Source: Methanoregula sp. (lineage in GTDB: Archaea > Halobacteriota > Methanomicrobia > Methanomicrobiales > Methanospirillaceae). Taken from it: a stretch of 23,154 bases of DNA. The stretch covers positions 1-23,154 of the forward strand of contig NZ_JALOCH010000022.1 in the NCBI RefSeq assembly GCF_023227875.1, read 5' to 3'. This document shows, piece after piece, positions 7,688-15,599 of the stretch. How positions within the stretch are numbered: position 1 is the stretch's first letter; each line of letters begins with the position of its first letter. Both the position numbers and the translations under genes were made by a program. The notes beneath the pieces are model-generated. The model was given only the letters and a program-made list of their open reading frames with translations. It did no database searches and was not told the origin of the DNA.

Positions 7688-9061
7688 ATGACAGTTTGTG
7701 AAAAAAATACAATTCTCGGGAACAGGATACCCAGCAATCCTAGACAGAGGGGGCACCGTAGCTACAGTCTCCTCGTGCTCCTGATCCTGACCGGTATCGC
7801 GATGGCATGCATTGCAGTATCACCTGCAAGTGCCGGATCACAATACATGGCGGGAAGCCCGGAGCTTTCCGCAACGATCTCCGGCAACAATGAACTCTCA
7901 CCCGGCAAGGAAGTACAGCTTGCCGTCGTCATCCAGAACACCGGAATCAACGAGTTCAAGTTTGTAAAATCGGGTATTGTTGATACCGATGACCTTCCGA
8001 ATACCGCCAAGTTCCTGACAGTAACCCTTGGTTCAGGCGACTCTCCCCTTATCGTGAAATCAGACCCTCAGATGGTCGGCGACCTCAAGGCAAGCGGGAC
8101 GGCAACCGCCACGTTCACCGTAAGAGTCCCATCTGATGCGGCAGCAGGGACCTACTCGCTGCCGGTCCGGCTCAATTATACCTACCTGTATACCGCCGAA
8201 CAGTATGGATCTGACACGGTCCAGTATACCTACAAGACTATCGACAAGATCCTCCAGATCCCTGTAAAGGTCAAGTCGAATGTCAGGATCGATGTCATCT
8301 CTGCTGATATCCAGCACCTGAATGCCGGTACGGAAGGCTATATCACCCTCACCGTGCAGAATGTCGGTCACGAGGATGCAACGAAGGCCATTGTCACCAT
8401 TGCACGGAATGATGGAAGTCCCGTTATCCCGACGGAAGCCAGTGCATATGTCGGTGATTTCCCGGCCAACGGGACCGCAAAGTGCATCTTCAAGACCTCC
8501 GTGGATCAGGGCGCAGAAGAACAGACGTACCCCCTCGATGTCTATGTGAAATACGAGAACAGCGAGGGCGACACCGTCTCTTCCGACATTGAGACAATCG
8601 GGGTCCCGGTCGGGGGCAAGATCACCTTTTCCATAAACTCCGACGTGCAGACAATCGCACCCGGAGAGAAGAAAGTGATCCAGGCGAGCTTCAAGAACAC
8701 CGGCGGGGCAACCGCTTACCAGGCCCTGGCCCGGGTCAGCATGGTCGACCCCTTCACCAGCAACGATGACTCCGCATTCCTTGGCGATATCGCACCCGGG
8801 GAGACAAAAGAGGCCTCATTCCTGGTATCAGCAGATGGCTCTGCCACCGTGAAGAACTACGGCATCGATACCGAGATCCGGTACCGCGATGCCCTTGACA
8901 ACTCCGTTATATCGGACCCTATGAAGCTGAGCGTTGATGTTGTCGAGAAAAAAAGTGCGGTCTCTTCACTGATGGGTAACCCGGCGATCCTTGCCGCAAT
9001 CGCCATCATCGTCATTGCAATCGGGTATCTCCTCTATCGCAGCAGGAAAAAACTCCAGTAA
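7688..9061 (+). CDS. Membrane-anchored COG1361/CARDB-type surface protein (first paralogue)
   Basis: This is a predicted extracytoplasmic protein of 457 residues. A long basic n-region leads into a signal sequence (SYSLLVLLILTGIAMACIAV, then SPASA). The body is beta-rich with immunoglobulin-like repeats of the kind in COG1361 'S-layer domain' and CARDB proteins: NNELSPGKEVQLAVVIQNTG, LNAGTEGYITLTVQNVG and IAPGEKKVIQASFKNTG begin successive domains. A C-terminal helix (ILAAIAIIVIAIGYLLYR) and a basic tail SRKKLQ anchor it. There is no PGF-CTERM type sorting tail. Start: the frame can extend to a TTG at 7664; ATG at 7688 is more likely, though its ribosome site is weak (GCGGGA). Only 12 nt separate it from its paralogue, so the two are probably co-transcribed. 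It may be an adaptor or sensor for the RND pump downstream; that is inference. Confidence 0.85.
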   Translation: MTVCEKNTILGNRIPSNPRQRGHRSYSLLVLLILTGIAMACIAVSPASAGSQYMAGSPELSATISGNNELSPGKEVQLAVVIQNTGINEFKFVKSGIVDTDDLPNTAKFLTVTLGSGDSPLIVKSDPQMVGDLKASGTATATFTVRVPSDAAAGTYSLPVRLNYTYLYTAEQYGSDTVQYTYKTIDKILQIPVKVKSNVRIDVISADIQHLNAGTEGYITLTVQNVGHEDATKAIVTIARNDGSPVIPTEASAYVGDFPANGTAKCIFKTSVDQGAEEQTYPLDVYVKYENSEGDTVSSDIETIGVPVGGKITFSINSDVQTIAPGEKKVIQASFKNTGGATAYQALARVSMVDPFTSNDDSAFLGDIAPGETKEASFLVSADGSATVKNYGIDTEIRYRDALDNSVISDPMKLSVDVVEKKSAVSSLMGNPAILAAIAIIVIAIGYLLYRSRKKLQ

Positions 9062-9073
9062 CGAGGGAAAAGC

Positions 9074-10441
9074 ATGACCTCTACCAGCTTTTCCGGTAAT
9101 GCCCGTACAACACTCGCAGTGATCGCTCTGATCGTCTGCAGTGCCGTTATTGCAGCGCCGGTCTCTGCAGCAATCTACACGCAAATATCAGGGTCGCCTG
9201 CAACGACCTCCAAGTATCTTGGCGGAAGCCCGTCGCTCTCTGCCAGTGTGACCGGGGCCAACGAGTTCACCCCGGGCCAGGATGCCACGATCACGGTTCT
9301 GGTGAAGAATTCCGGCGTTAATGCCATGAAGCAGCTCAACCAGACTGCGATTGAATACAGTGATCTTCCGACAACGGCAAAATTTGTCACGCTGACACTC
9401 ACCTCCGACAACAATGCAGTGATCATAAAAAGCGATCCGCAGATCCTCAACAGCATTCCTGCCAGCGGGACAGGTTCAACCGTGCAGTTCAAGGCAAAGA
9501 TCTCCTCGAATGCAACCGCAGGAGAATACCAGCTGCCGCTCGTCATCAATTACCAATATCCCCGGGTGATCCAGCAGCAAAAAGACTCGGAATTCGAGGA
9601 TACCTATACAACGACCGAGGTAACACTCCCCGTCACCATCCGGATCAAGCCCGAAGTGAAGATCGCAGTCGTGGAATCCACCTCGGACCCCATAAGTGCG
9701 GGGACCGAAGGGTTCCTCAACCTGAAAATCAGGAATGACGGCCCCGAAAATGGCAGCAAAGCCAGCGTGAAACTCATCCGGAGCGGGAGCAGCGCAATCA
9801 TACCAACCGACAGTTCAGCGTTCATCGGAGATTTCCCGAGTGGCGGCATTGTCGGGTGCAGGTTCAAGATTGTCGCATCCAAGGACGCAACAGCCCAGAC
9901 CTACCCGGTCGATGTCTTTGTCACCTACACGAACAGCGAGGGGGACGTCGTCACCACGAAAAGCGAGACCATCGGTATACCTGTAGACAGCAAGACCAGC
10001 TTCGCCGTAACCTCACCGGTACCCGCTGTTGCAGCCGGAACGCAGGGCATCATTGAGGTTCAGTACCGGAACACCGGTAACACAACGGTATACGAGACCC
10101 AGTCGCGGCTGACTCCCCACGGCGATGTCACCATTGATAACAACGTGGCATACCTTGGCGAGCTCCAGCCGGGGCAATCCGGAACCGCCCTGTACGACAT
10201 CACCATCGGGAAGAGCACCGAACCTTCGACATATACGTTCGACAGCAAGCTCCGGTACCGTGACGCCCTCGGCAACAGCCAGGAGTCCGACACGATTGTA
10301 GTATCCATACAGGTCCTGCCCGCCAGGGCAGATACTGTTGCCGGAATTCCGACAACTGTCGTCATCGCCGGGATCATCCTCGTGGTTATTGCGGCCGGCA
10401 TCGGACTGTACGCATACCGTCGCAAAACAAGCCTGCAGTGA
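9074..10441 (+). CDS. Membrane-anchored COG1361/CARDB-type surface protein (second paralogue)
   Basis: At 455 residues this aligns along its whole length with the preceding protein. Shared landmarks are GGSPSLSASVTGANEF, the DLPTTAKFVTLTL region, SAGTEGFLNLKIRNDG, the SSAFIGDFPSGG segment, the TNSEGDVV segment and RYRDALGNS. A signal sequence covers about residues 12-32 (LAVIALIVCSAVIAAPVSAA). A C-terminal helix (VVIAGIILVVIAAGIGLYAY) ends in RRKTSLQ. GAGGG lies a few nucleotides upstream of the ATG. Divergence is clear at residue level, so this is an old tandem duplication rather than a recent one. Its position between its paralogue and an RND transporter suggests that the two CARDB proteins act as an extracytoplasmic pair with the transporter, possibly as hetero-partners. 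Confidence 0.85.
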   Translation: MTSTSFSGNARTTLAVIALIVCSAVIAAPVSAAIYTQISGSPATTSKYLGGSPSLSASVTGANEFTPGQDATITVLVKNSGVNAMKQLNQTAIEYSDLPTTAKFVTLTLTSDNNAVIIKSDPQILNSIPASGTGSTVQFKAKISSNATAGEYQLPLVINYQYPRVIQQQKDSEFEDTYTTTEVTLPVTIRIKPEVKIAVVESTSDPISAGTEGFLNLKIRNDGPENGSKASVKLIRSGSSAIIPTDSSAFIGDFPSGGIVGCRFKIVASKDATAQTYPVDVFVTYTNSEGDVVTTKSETIGIPVDSKTSFAVTSPVPAVAAGTQGIIEVQYRNTGNTTVYETQSRLTPHGDVTIDNNVAYLGELQPGQSGTALYDITIGKSTEPSTYTFDSKLRYRDALGNSQESDTIVVSIQVLPARADTVAGIPTTVVIAGIILVVIAAGIGLYAYRRKTSLQ

Positions 10442-10532
10442 GATCTCATAATGACACCCATACAGGGATATACACTCAACGATAGCGGGTGTTGGTCTGC
10501 TCCCATGAACAGATGCAAGAGGGGTATGGTAT

Positions 10533-12863
10533 ATGATTAAGGAACTCTTTGAAGCGATAGCGAATGCAATCATCCGGAGACCAAAGTTGGTTGCCGGCCT
10601 CGTCATCGCCCTCTTCTGCATCGGTCTCTATGGTATGACCACGCTCACGATGGCAACGGGATGGGAGACCTACATCAACAAGGACTCCCCCTCCGGGCAC
10701 CTCCAGGCAAAATATGAAGAGAATTTTCAGTCAGATGCCATCATCCTCATCATCGAAGCCGGGGATCCGCTGAGCCCGGATGTCCTTTCCTATATCGATA
10801 ATCTCGAGACGGATATCCGGCAGCAACAGAATATAGATAGCATATACAGCATCACGGATGTCCTGAAAGCCTACAATGGAGGGACGCTTCCCACATCAAA
10901 GGATGAAACACTGCGTATCGTCAGTCTATTCCCCGAAAGCACCCGCGACAAGGTCTATCCTTCCAACGTGCTGACCCTTGTCCAGATCCAGCTCACCGAG
11001 GGATTGTCGGATGATGTCCAGAAGTCCGTCCTCGACAACATGGAATCGATTATCAAGACGTCCCCGGTTCCACCCGGCGTAACTGTCGAGATGTCCGGAT
11101 CCCCGGCATTCACACAGCAGATGGGCGAAGGGCTCACAAGCAACATGGGCATCCTCATCGGTGGAGCCATGATCCTGATGATCATCACAATGGGGATCCT
11201 CTTCGCCTATGTCCGCCACCGGTTCATGCCGGTCCTGCTGGTCGCCATCGGCCTTGTCACCTCACTTGGCCTGATGGGTATTGCAGGCATCAGCCTGAAC
11301 ATGGCGGTGATCGGAGCCTTCCCGGTCCTGATTGGGCTGGGGATCGATTATGCGATCCAGTTCCATGCCCGGTTCGATGAAGAGGCTCGGAAAGGATCGC
11401 TTGAGGATGCGGTCTTCAATACCGTAACCCGCACCGGTCCTGCGGTCATGTACGCCATGCTCGCTACATCCATGGGATTTTTAGCCATGTTTGTCTCGTC
11501 TGTTACGATGATCCAGTCGTTTGGCCTTGTGGCCATCATCGGCATCAACACCTGCTACTGGATCTGCTGCATCGGCATGCCGACGCTCGGCCTCCTGCTG
11601 AACTACAAGCCAAAACCCGACCAGACCGGGCAATGTTATGCCGTAGGAACGGATGCCTGTGACACGATCATCGGGAAAAAGAACCGCACAAAGAAGAGCT
11701 CCTTCTCCTATGGCGACTTCCTGACTAGCACCTCTGTAAAGATTGCGAAGAACCCGGTACCGATCCTGCTCGTGGCCGCTCTTATCGCCCTCATCGGGTT
11801 CCAGATCGACCCGACCATCCCGGTCAGTTCTGATGAGAACACCTTTGTCCCCTCGGATATGCCGGCCAAGATCAACATGGACAAGGTCAGCCGCGTCATC
11901 GGTGCATCCAGTACCGCTGACCTGATGGTCCAGGGTGCCCGCGTAACCGATCTCGATACGGTGATCTGGATACAGGAGTTCCAGGATTACGAACTGGCGC
12001 ACCATTCGGAATTGACCGGTGCGACCAGCATCGTCACGTATATTCTCCAGTATAACAATGGCGTGATGCCGGAGACCCAGGCTGAACTCAACAGCGTGCT
12101 GGTGACGATACCAGAGGATACAAGAACATCGGTTCTCAGCGACCCGATGTGCGGGATCATCCGGTTCAGCACCGAAGACCTGGAGATGGGGCAGCAGGAG
12201 ACATTAAAAGAGCAGATGGTGAAGGAGATTGAGTTCCTTGAGCCCCCGGTCGGCATTACCGTAGAACCGGCAGGAAGTTTCGAGCTGTATACCAGTCTTC
12301 TCGGGTCCATGTCGGAATCAAAGGACCTGATGACCGTTCTCGGGTTCATCTTCGTCTTCGTATTCCTCATCCTCGTGTACCGGCACATCCATGCGATAGC
12401 CCCGATCATCCCGATCATCTTCGTTGTGGGATGGAACGCGGTTATGATGTATATCATGGGCCTTACCTACACCCCGCTCACCGCAACGCTGGGGTCGATG
12501 ACCATCGGTGTAGCCGCGGAATATACGATCCTGGTCATGGAACGGTACGCGGAGGAGGAGGAGAGGCTCCACGATCCCCTTGCCGCCATCCAGGAGAGCG
12601 TCCAGAAGATCGGCAGCGCCATCACGGTCTCGGGCCTGGCCACGTTCTTCGGGTTCTCGGCACTCTGCCTTGCAACCTTCCCGATCATCAGCAACTTCGG
12701 CATCACCACCCTGATTGCCGTCGCGTTCTCCCTGATGGGTGCGATCTTCATCATGCCCGCGGTACTCTCGCTGTTAGGCAGGTTCACCGTATGGCTCGAA
12801 GCGAGAAAGGGTCATGGAGCTCCTGAAGGGAGCGAACAGACACCAACAGATATTTCGATGTAA
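10533..12863 (+). CDS. RND-superfamily transporter, HAE3/MmpL-like
   Basis: This 776-residue protein has the duplicated RND plan: TM1 near residues 18-38, a large extracytoplasmic loop to about 200, TM2-6, a cytoplasmic linker, TM7 near 405-425, a second large loop and TM8-12. The TM4 relay motif is GLGIDYAIQFHARFDEE with Asp272. The matching TM10 position reads GVAAEYTILVMERYAEE with Glu663. Two MMPL/sterol-sensing-like domains fit the HAE3 family, whose better-known bacterial relatives move lipids and hopanoids across the envelope. The archaeal substrate is unknown; lipid, isoprenoid or another amphiphile is a guess. GAGGGG (10519-10524) lies 8 nt before the ATG. It is the third gene of the probable operon, 91 nt after the second CARDB protein. 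Full length, no frameshift. Confidence 0.9.
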   Translation: MIKELFEAIANAIIRRPKLVAGLVIALFCIGLYGMTTLTMATGWETYINKDSPSGHLQAKYEENFQSDAIILIIEAGDPLSPDVLSYIDNLETDIRQQQNIDSIYSITDVLKAYNGGTLPTSKDETLRIVSLFPESTRDKVYPSNVLTLVQIQLTEGLSDDVQKSVLDNMESIIKTSPVPPGVTVEMSGSPAFTQQMGEGLTSNMGILIGGAMILMIITMGILFAYVRHRFMPVLLVAIGLVTSLGLMGIAGISLNMAVIGAFPVLIGLGIDYAIQFHARFDEEARKGSLEDAVFNTVTRTGPAVMYAMLATSMGFLAMFVSSVTMIQSFGLVAIIGINTCYWICCIGMPTLGLLLNYKPKPDQTGQCYAVGTDACDTIIGKKNRTKKSSFSYGDFLTSTSVKIAKNPVPILLVAALIALIGFQIDPTIPVSSDENTFVPSDMPAKINMDKVSRVIGASSTADLMVQGARVTDLDTVIWIQEFQDYELAHHSELTGATSIVTYILQYNNGVMPETQAELNSVLVTIPEDTRTSVLSDPMCGIIRFSTEDLEMGQQETLKEQMVKEIEFLEPPVGITVEPAGSFELYTSLLGSMSESKDLMTVLGFIFVFVFLILVYRHIHAIAPIIPIIFVVGWNAVMMYIMGLTYTPLTATLGSMTIGVAAEYTILVMERYAEEEERLHDPLAAIQESVQKIGSAITVSGLATFFGFSALCLATFPIISNFGITTLIAVAFSLMGAIFIMPAVLSLLGRFTVWLEARKGHGAPEGSEQTPTDISM

Positions 12864-12987
12864 TCCCAACTACCCCTCAACCATCTCTTTTAAACGGCCA
12901 ATAAATACCGGCCGAAGAAGGAACAATCCTACATACAAGAATCGCAGGACGCGTCTTCAATCGGAGAGAACAGATATTATTGCCTTG

Positions 12988-13524
12988 TCACTCTTCTTTC
13001 TCAGCATGCTCAACGATGGTTGGCAGGCCGGCCTCCCCCATCTGCCAGAGCGTAAGCGTGGCGCAGGACCGGAGGATCTCGTCTGCATCGTTGAGCCGCT
13101 GCCGAAGGGGCTCCACGGCAGGCACCCCGATCCGGCAGAGGGCCTGCGATAAAAATCCCCGCAGTTCCCGGTCATCGCTTGCCATTGCCGCGATCAGCGA
13201 TTCGATGGCAGGGATACCGATCTCACCGAGGGTCGCGGCGGCGTAACGCCGGAACTCCCGGCTGTCGTGCTCCCGCATCGCGGCGATCAGCGGTGCGACC
13301 GAGGACTCCCCGATCTTCGCAAGTGCAATCGCCGCGTACCAGCGCCGGTCATTGTCCCCTGCTTCTGCAAGCGCCGTAATAAGGGGGGAGATTGCCGGCG
13401 TCCCGGTCTCCCGCAGGTTCGAGATCGCTTCATGCCGCTCTTCGATCCGCGGTGAGGCGAGGGCTGCAATCTGCTTTCGGATCTCCTCCCCACGGACCTC
13501 CATCTCTCTACCGGTTCCTGTCAT
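12988..13524 (-). CDS. HEAT-repeat (PBS-lyase type) protein
   Basis: A soluble protein of about 178 residues made almost entirely of HEAT-like helical repeats with a period of about 31. Five units are recognisable by their turns: NLRETGTPAISPLITAL, ALAKIGESSVAPLIAAM, TLGEIGIPAIESLIAAM, ALCRIGVPAVEPLRQRL and LWQMGEAGLPTIVEHA. Such proteins act as scaffolds or, in the PBS-lyase branch, as accessory factors for cofactor or protein assembly. No catalytic residue can be assigned. The start is uncertain: GTG at 13554 has AGGA 9 nt upstream; ATG at 13524 and ATG at 13503 are in frame and closer to the first repeat but lack well-spaced ribosome sites. The gene lies downstream of a cluster of hairpins and converges on the RND gene. 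Confidence 0.8.
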   Translation of the reverse strand: MTGTGREMEVRGEEIRKQIAALASPRIEERHEAISNLRETGTPAISPLITALAEAGDNDRRWYAAIALAKIGESSVAPLIAAMREHDSREFRRYAAATLGEIGIPAIESLIAAMASDDRELRGFLSQALCRIGVPAVEPLRQRLNDADEILRSCATLTLWQMGEAGLPTIVEHAEKEE

Positions 13525-13574
13525 ACCTGACAGTGATCTGGGCACTCCGCCCACTTGGCTCTTTCCTTTTCCGA

Positions 13575-13745
13575 ACGGTCATCAGACCGTGAGGACGAGA
13601 AGAATTGCGATGCAATTCTTCGAAGGTCGGTTGATGTCTCCCTTTTCATTGTCGTGGTTCGAAGATTTCCTGCGGAAATCTTCTCTTCCTCAAGGTCCTT
13701 GCGGACCTTTCGGATTTCAAACCCCGATACCGTATCAGAACCACG
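13575..13745. repeat. Cluster of five perfect dyads, possible structured RNA or palindromic element
   Basis: The gap between the HEAT and DUF1646 genes is packed with inverted repeats. ACGGTC/GACCGT with a 4-nt loop is at 13575-13590. GAAGAATTGC/GCAATTCTTC with a 3-nt loop is at 13599-13621. GAAGATTTCC/GGAAATCTTC with a 3-nt loop is at 13661-13683. AAGGTCC/GGACCTT with a 4-nt loop is at 13692-13709. GATAC/GTATC around one C is at 13726-13736. An outer 8-bp stem, CGTGGTTC (13653-13660) / GAACCACG (13738-13745), encloses the last three, giving a branched fold. The two 10-bp stems share GAAG...CTTC ends and 3-nt loops. No run of T follows on either strand, so it is not an ordinary terminator. 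Confidence 0.75.
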
Positions 13746-13751
13746 TAATTA

Positions 13752-14870
13752 TCACACGAATCCCAGCCAGGCCGGGACAAAGAGGATGCCAAAGAAGACA
13801 AGCATCATTGCCATGCCGAGCGGGATGCCGACCCGTGCCCATTCGCTGCTGCTGATACTGAGCTTGCAGGCAGCGATGATGTTGGGGATATTGCCGGGGA
13901 TGAGCATCCCCCCGGCAACCAGCAGTCCCATCAGGGCGCTCGTAATCTGCTGAGGAGAGAGGGCGGGACTGATCTCCGCAGCAGCAAGGGTTGCATTGTC
14001 GAGAACGGCAGAGACAATGTTGATCCAGTACAGCCCGGCTGACGGGATGGTGATGATGTATTCGAGGATCAGCGGCTTGAAGCCCTCTCCGAGAAAGACG
14101 AGTGCCATGATGAAGAGGTACACCTTGCCAGCCCGGAGAAGGATCTCGGTCAGCGTCTCGCGTTCAACAATGCATTCAAGTTTCTGCTCACCGGTGTGGC
14201 TCCGGGAGAAGAGGATCACACCGACAAACCCGAGTGCGATGACAGTCGGGATGATATAGATGCCCAGACGTTCGAACAGGAACGTAAACCCGGCATGGTA
14301 GGGAGCACCGGAGAGTTTTGACACAACAATTGTGGTAAGGGGTTCGCCCAGAGGTGTAAGACCGGCCCCAAGACCGATGGAGAAGCAGGAGACCACCGTG
14401 ATCTCCACTTTGGCTTTCTGCACTACGGGAAGGGCGTTGACGATCTCAACAAGAATGATCGCGGCGAGGATTGCGGAGATGATGCTCGATACCAGACCAA
14501 GGACGACGATGAGCAAAAAGACGATCCACTTTAGTGAGAACCGGTCAACCATCCCAACGATCACTTCCTGCATCCGGTGGTGGAAGACGTAGATCACGAG
14601 CCCGAAGACGAGCACAATCTGGACGATCCCGATGGGGATCCCATACAGGCTCGTAATCTGCAGCGGGGAGAGGAGTGCCTCCTCAACAATTGCCAGGCTC
14701 CAGCCGGTCTGCTCACCGGGTAACGTGATGAACCCGGAGATCGTGAGTGCAGCAACACCACAGGCAAAGAGAAAGACCTCGAGGTTGCACTCAATGGATT
14801 TCACCCGGAACGGGAGGATGAGGACCAGTACGAAGATGATCAGTAACCCGAGATTTGCCAGAATGTCCAT
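13752..14870 (-). CDS. DUF1646-family putative cation transporter
   Basis: This 372-residue polytopic membrane protein has about ten hydrophobic segments. The two halves carry related re-entrant-type motifs: GLGAGLTPLGEPLTTIV at about residues 166-182 and GGMLIPGNIPNIIAA at 320-334. SAVLDNATLAAAEI at about 287-300 recalls the membrane-embedded Asp-Asn-Ala of ion transporter (ArsB/NhaD-like) superfamily antiporters. The overall match is to DUF1646, a family found in methanogens and annotated there as cation transporters; ion and direction are unknown. A Shine-Dalgarno GGGAG sits 7 nt before the ATG, supporting this start. It is transcribed divergently from the ATP synthase pair, across a spacer of about 170 nt. 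A link between its ion and the ATP synthase coupling ion is possible but only inferred from position. Confidence 0.82.
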   Translation of the reverse strand: MDILANLGLLIIFVLVLILPFRVKSIECNLEVFLFACGVAALTISGFITLPGEQTGWSLAIVEEALLSPLQITSLYGIPIGIVQIVLVFGLVIYVFHHRMQEVIVGMVDRFSLKWIVFLLIVVLGLVSSIISAILAAIILVEIVNALPVVQKAKVEITVVSCFSIGLGAGLTPLGEPLTTIVVSKLSGAPYHAGFTFLFERLGIYIIPTVIALGFVGVILFSRSHTGEQKLECIVERETLTEILLRAGKVYLFIMALVFLGEGFKPLILEYIITIPSAGLYWINIVSAVLDNATLAAAEISPALSPQQITSALMGLLVAGGMLIPGNIPNIIAACKLSISSSEWARVGIPLGMAMMLVFFGILFVPAWLGFV

Positions 14871-14983
14871 TTCCTGTCTCCCGGATAGCCGGCAGGGTGT
14901 GTCCAGCCGGTTCCCGCAGGAGAGTGGGTTCCCGGAAGATTAATGGATTACTTTTCATGACACTGTCCCCTCCCGGGGTAACA

Positions 14984-14994
14984 AAGTATATTAC
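14984..14994 (+). promoter_or_regulatory. TATA box candidate for the small ORF-ahaH-ahaI unit
   Basis: AAAGTATATTA is a good archaeal TATA match. It would start transcription near 15018. That leaves a leader of about 24 nt before the ATG at 15042, with AGGTG in it. Confidence 0.5.
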
Positions 14995-15041
14995 CTACAT
15001 CGGAGGTATAGGCAATTGATCATCTCATAGGTGTGTGGGGG

Positions 15042-15239
15042 ATGGCGCAGGATCTTATGAAAACGATCGGTGCTCTGCAGAATGCGGCGGTCGGTCGTTG
15101 CCGGAAGCGGATAGCCGAGGCGGCACTGAGGGCAAAGGGGATTATCGGGAACGATCCACCGGATACCGATGACACCGATCTCTGCCGGAAGCCCCCGTGC
15201 GGGGTAACGTCGATCCTGAAACGGAAACACGGACTCTAG
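15042..15239 (+). CDS. Possible small protein (65 aa) at the head of the ahaH-ahaI unit
   Basis: This open frame begins with ATG at 15042 (the frame extends to GTG at 15033). AGGTG lies 8 nt upstream and a good TATA box is at 14984-14994. It ends with TAG directly before the ahaH ribosome site, the tight spacing expected in an operon. The product is basic at its N-terminal half (RCRKRIAEAALRAKG), has a DPPDTDDTD stretch in the middle and a Cys pair about eight residues apart (LCRKPPCGV). There is no signal peptide or membrane helix, and I recognise no family. It could instead be a long 5' leader with chance coding potential. I place it just below even odds of being translated. Confidence 0.42.
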   Translation: MAQDLMKTIGALQNAAVGRCRKRIAEAALRAKGIIGNDPPDTDDTDLCRKPPCGVTSILKRKHGL

Positions 15240-15251
15240 TTGGGGGGCATC

Positions 15252-15572
15252 ATGGATTCGGAAAAAACACTCCTGCAGCAGATCCGGGACAAGGAGCAGG
15301 AACTTGCCCAAGAGGTCGATGCTGCCCGGGCAGAGGCGGAGGCGTCCGTTGCCGCCGCGCGTGCAGAAGCTGAAGACCTGCTCTGTACGGCAGACAAGCT
15401 CGGGAAGACCACTGCTGAACAGGTGTACTGGAAGGAGCGGGGGAGGACCGAGCTCGAGATCGGGGACCTGAAAAAAGCAGCTGAACTGGACAGGGAGATC
15501 ACCCAGGTGCAGGGAGCGCGGAATATCCCTGCCGCTGCGGAACGGATTGTCAGGTACGTAACATCGGAATGA
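15252..15572 (+). CDS. ahaH: A-type ATP synthase subunit H (peripheral stalk)
   Basis: A short, charged, almost wholly coiled-coil protein of 106 residues. The repeats IRDKEQELAQEVDAARAEAE and VAAARAEAEDLL form the long helix typical of subunit H/G, which pairs with subunit E to make the peripheral stalk. The ending ARNIPAAAERIVRYVTSE matches the usual AhaH tail. The frame could begin at TTG 15240. ATG at 15252 is the better start, with GGGGGG 4 nt upstream. It precedes ahaI by 27 nt, the order seen at the front of archaeal aha/ntp operons. The remaining subunit genes do not follow here, which is unusual. Confidence 0.82.
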   Translation: MDSEKTLLQQIRDKEQELAQEVDAARAEAEASVAAARAEAEDLLCTADKLGKTTAEQVYWKERGRTELEIGDLKKAAELDREITQVQGARNIPAAAERIVRYVTSE

Positions 15573-15599
15573 TGCCGGGGATGCCCGGCAGGGAGTTGT

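Noticed and set aside
10451..10540. 29-codon frame overlapping the RND start codon
   Set aside because: It resembles the amidohydrolase leader in length and overlap, but its upstream sequence has only a weak GTGAG. The strong GAGGGG clearly serves the RND ATG at 10533.
12864..12987. Stem CGGCC/GGCCG with an AT loop between the convergent RND and HEAT genes
   Set aside because: Only 5 bp with a 10-nt loop and a weak T4 tract; too weak to call as a terminator.
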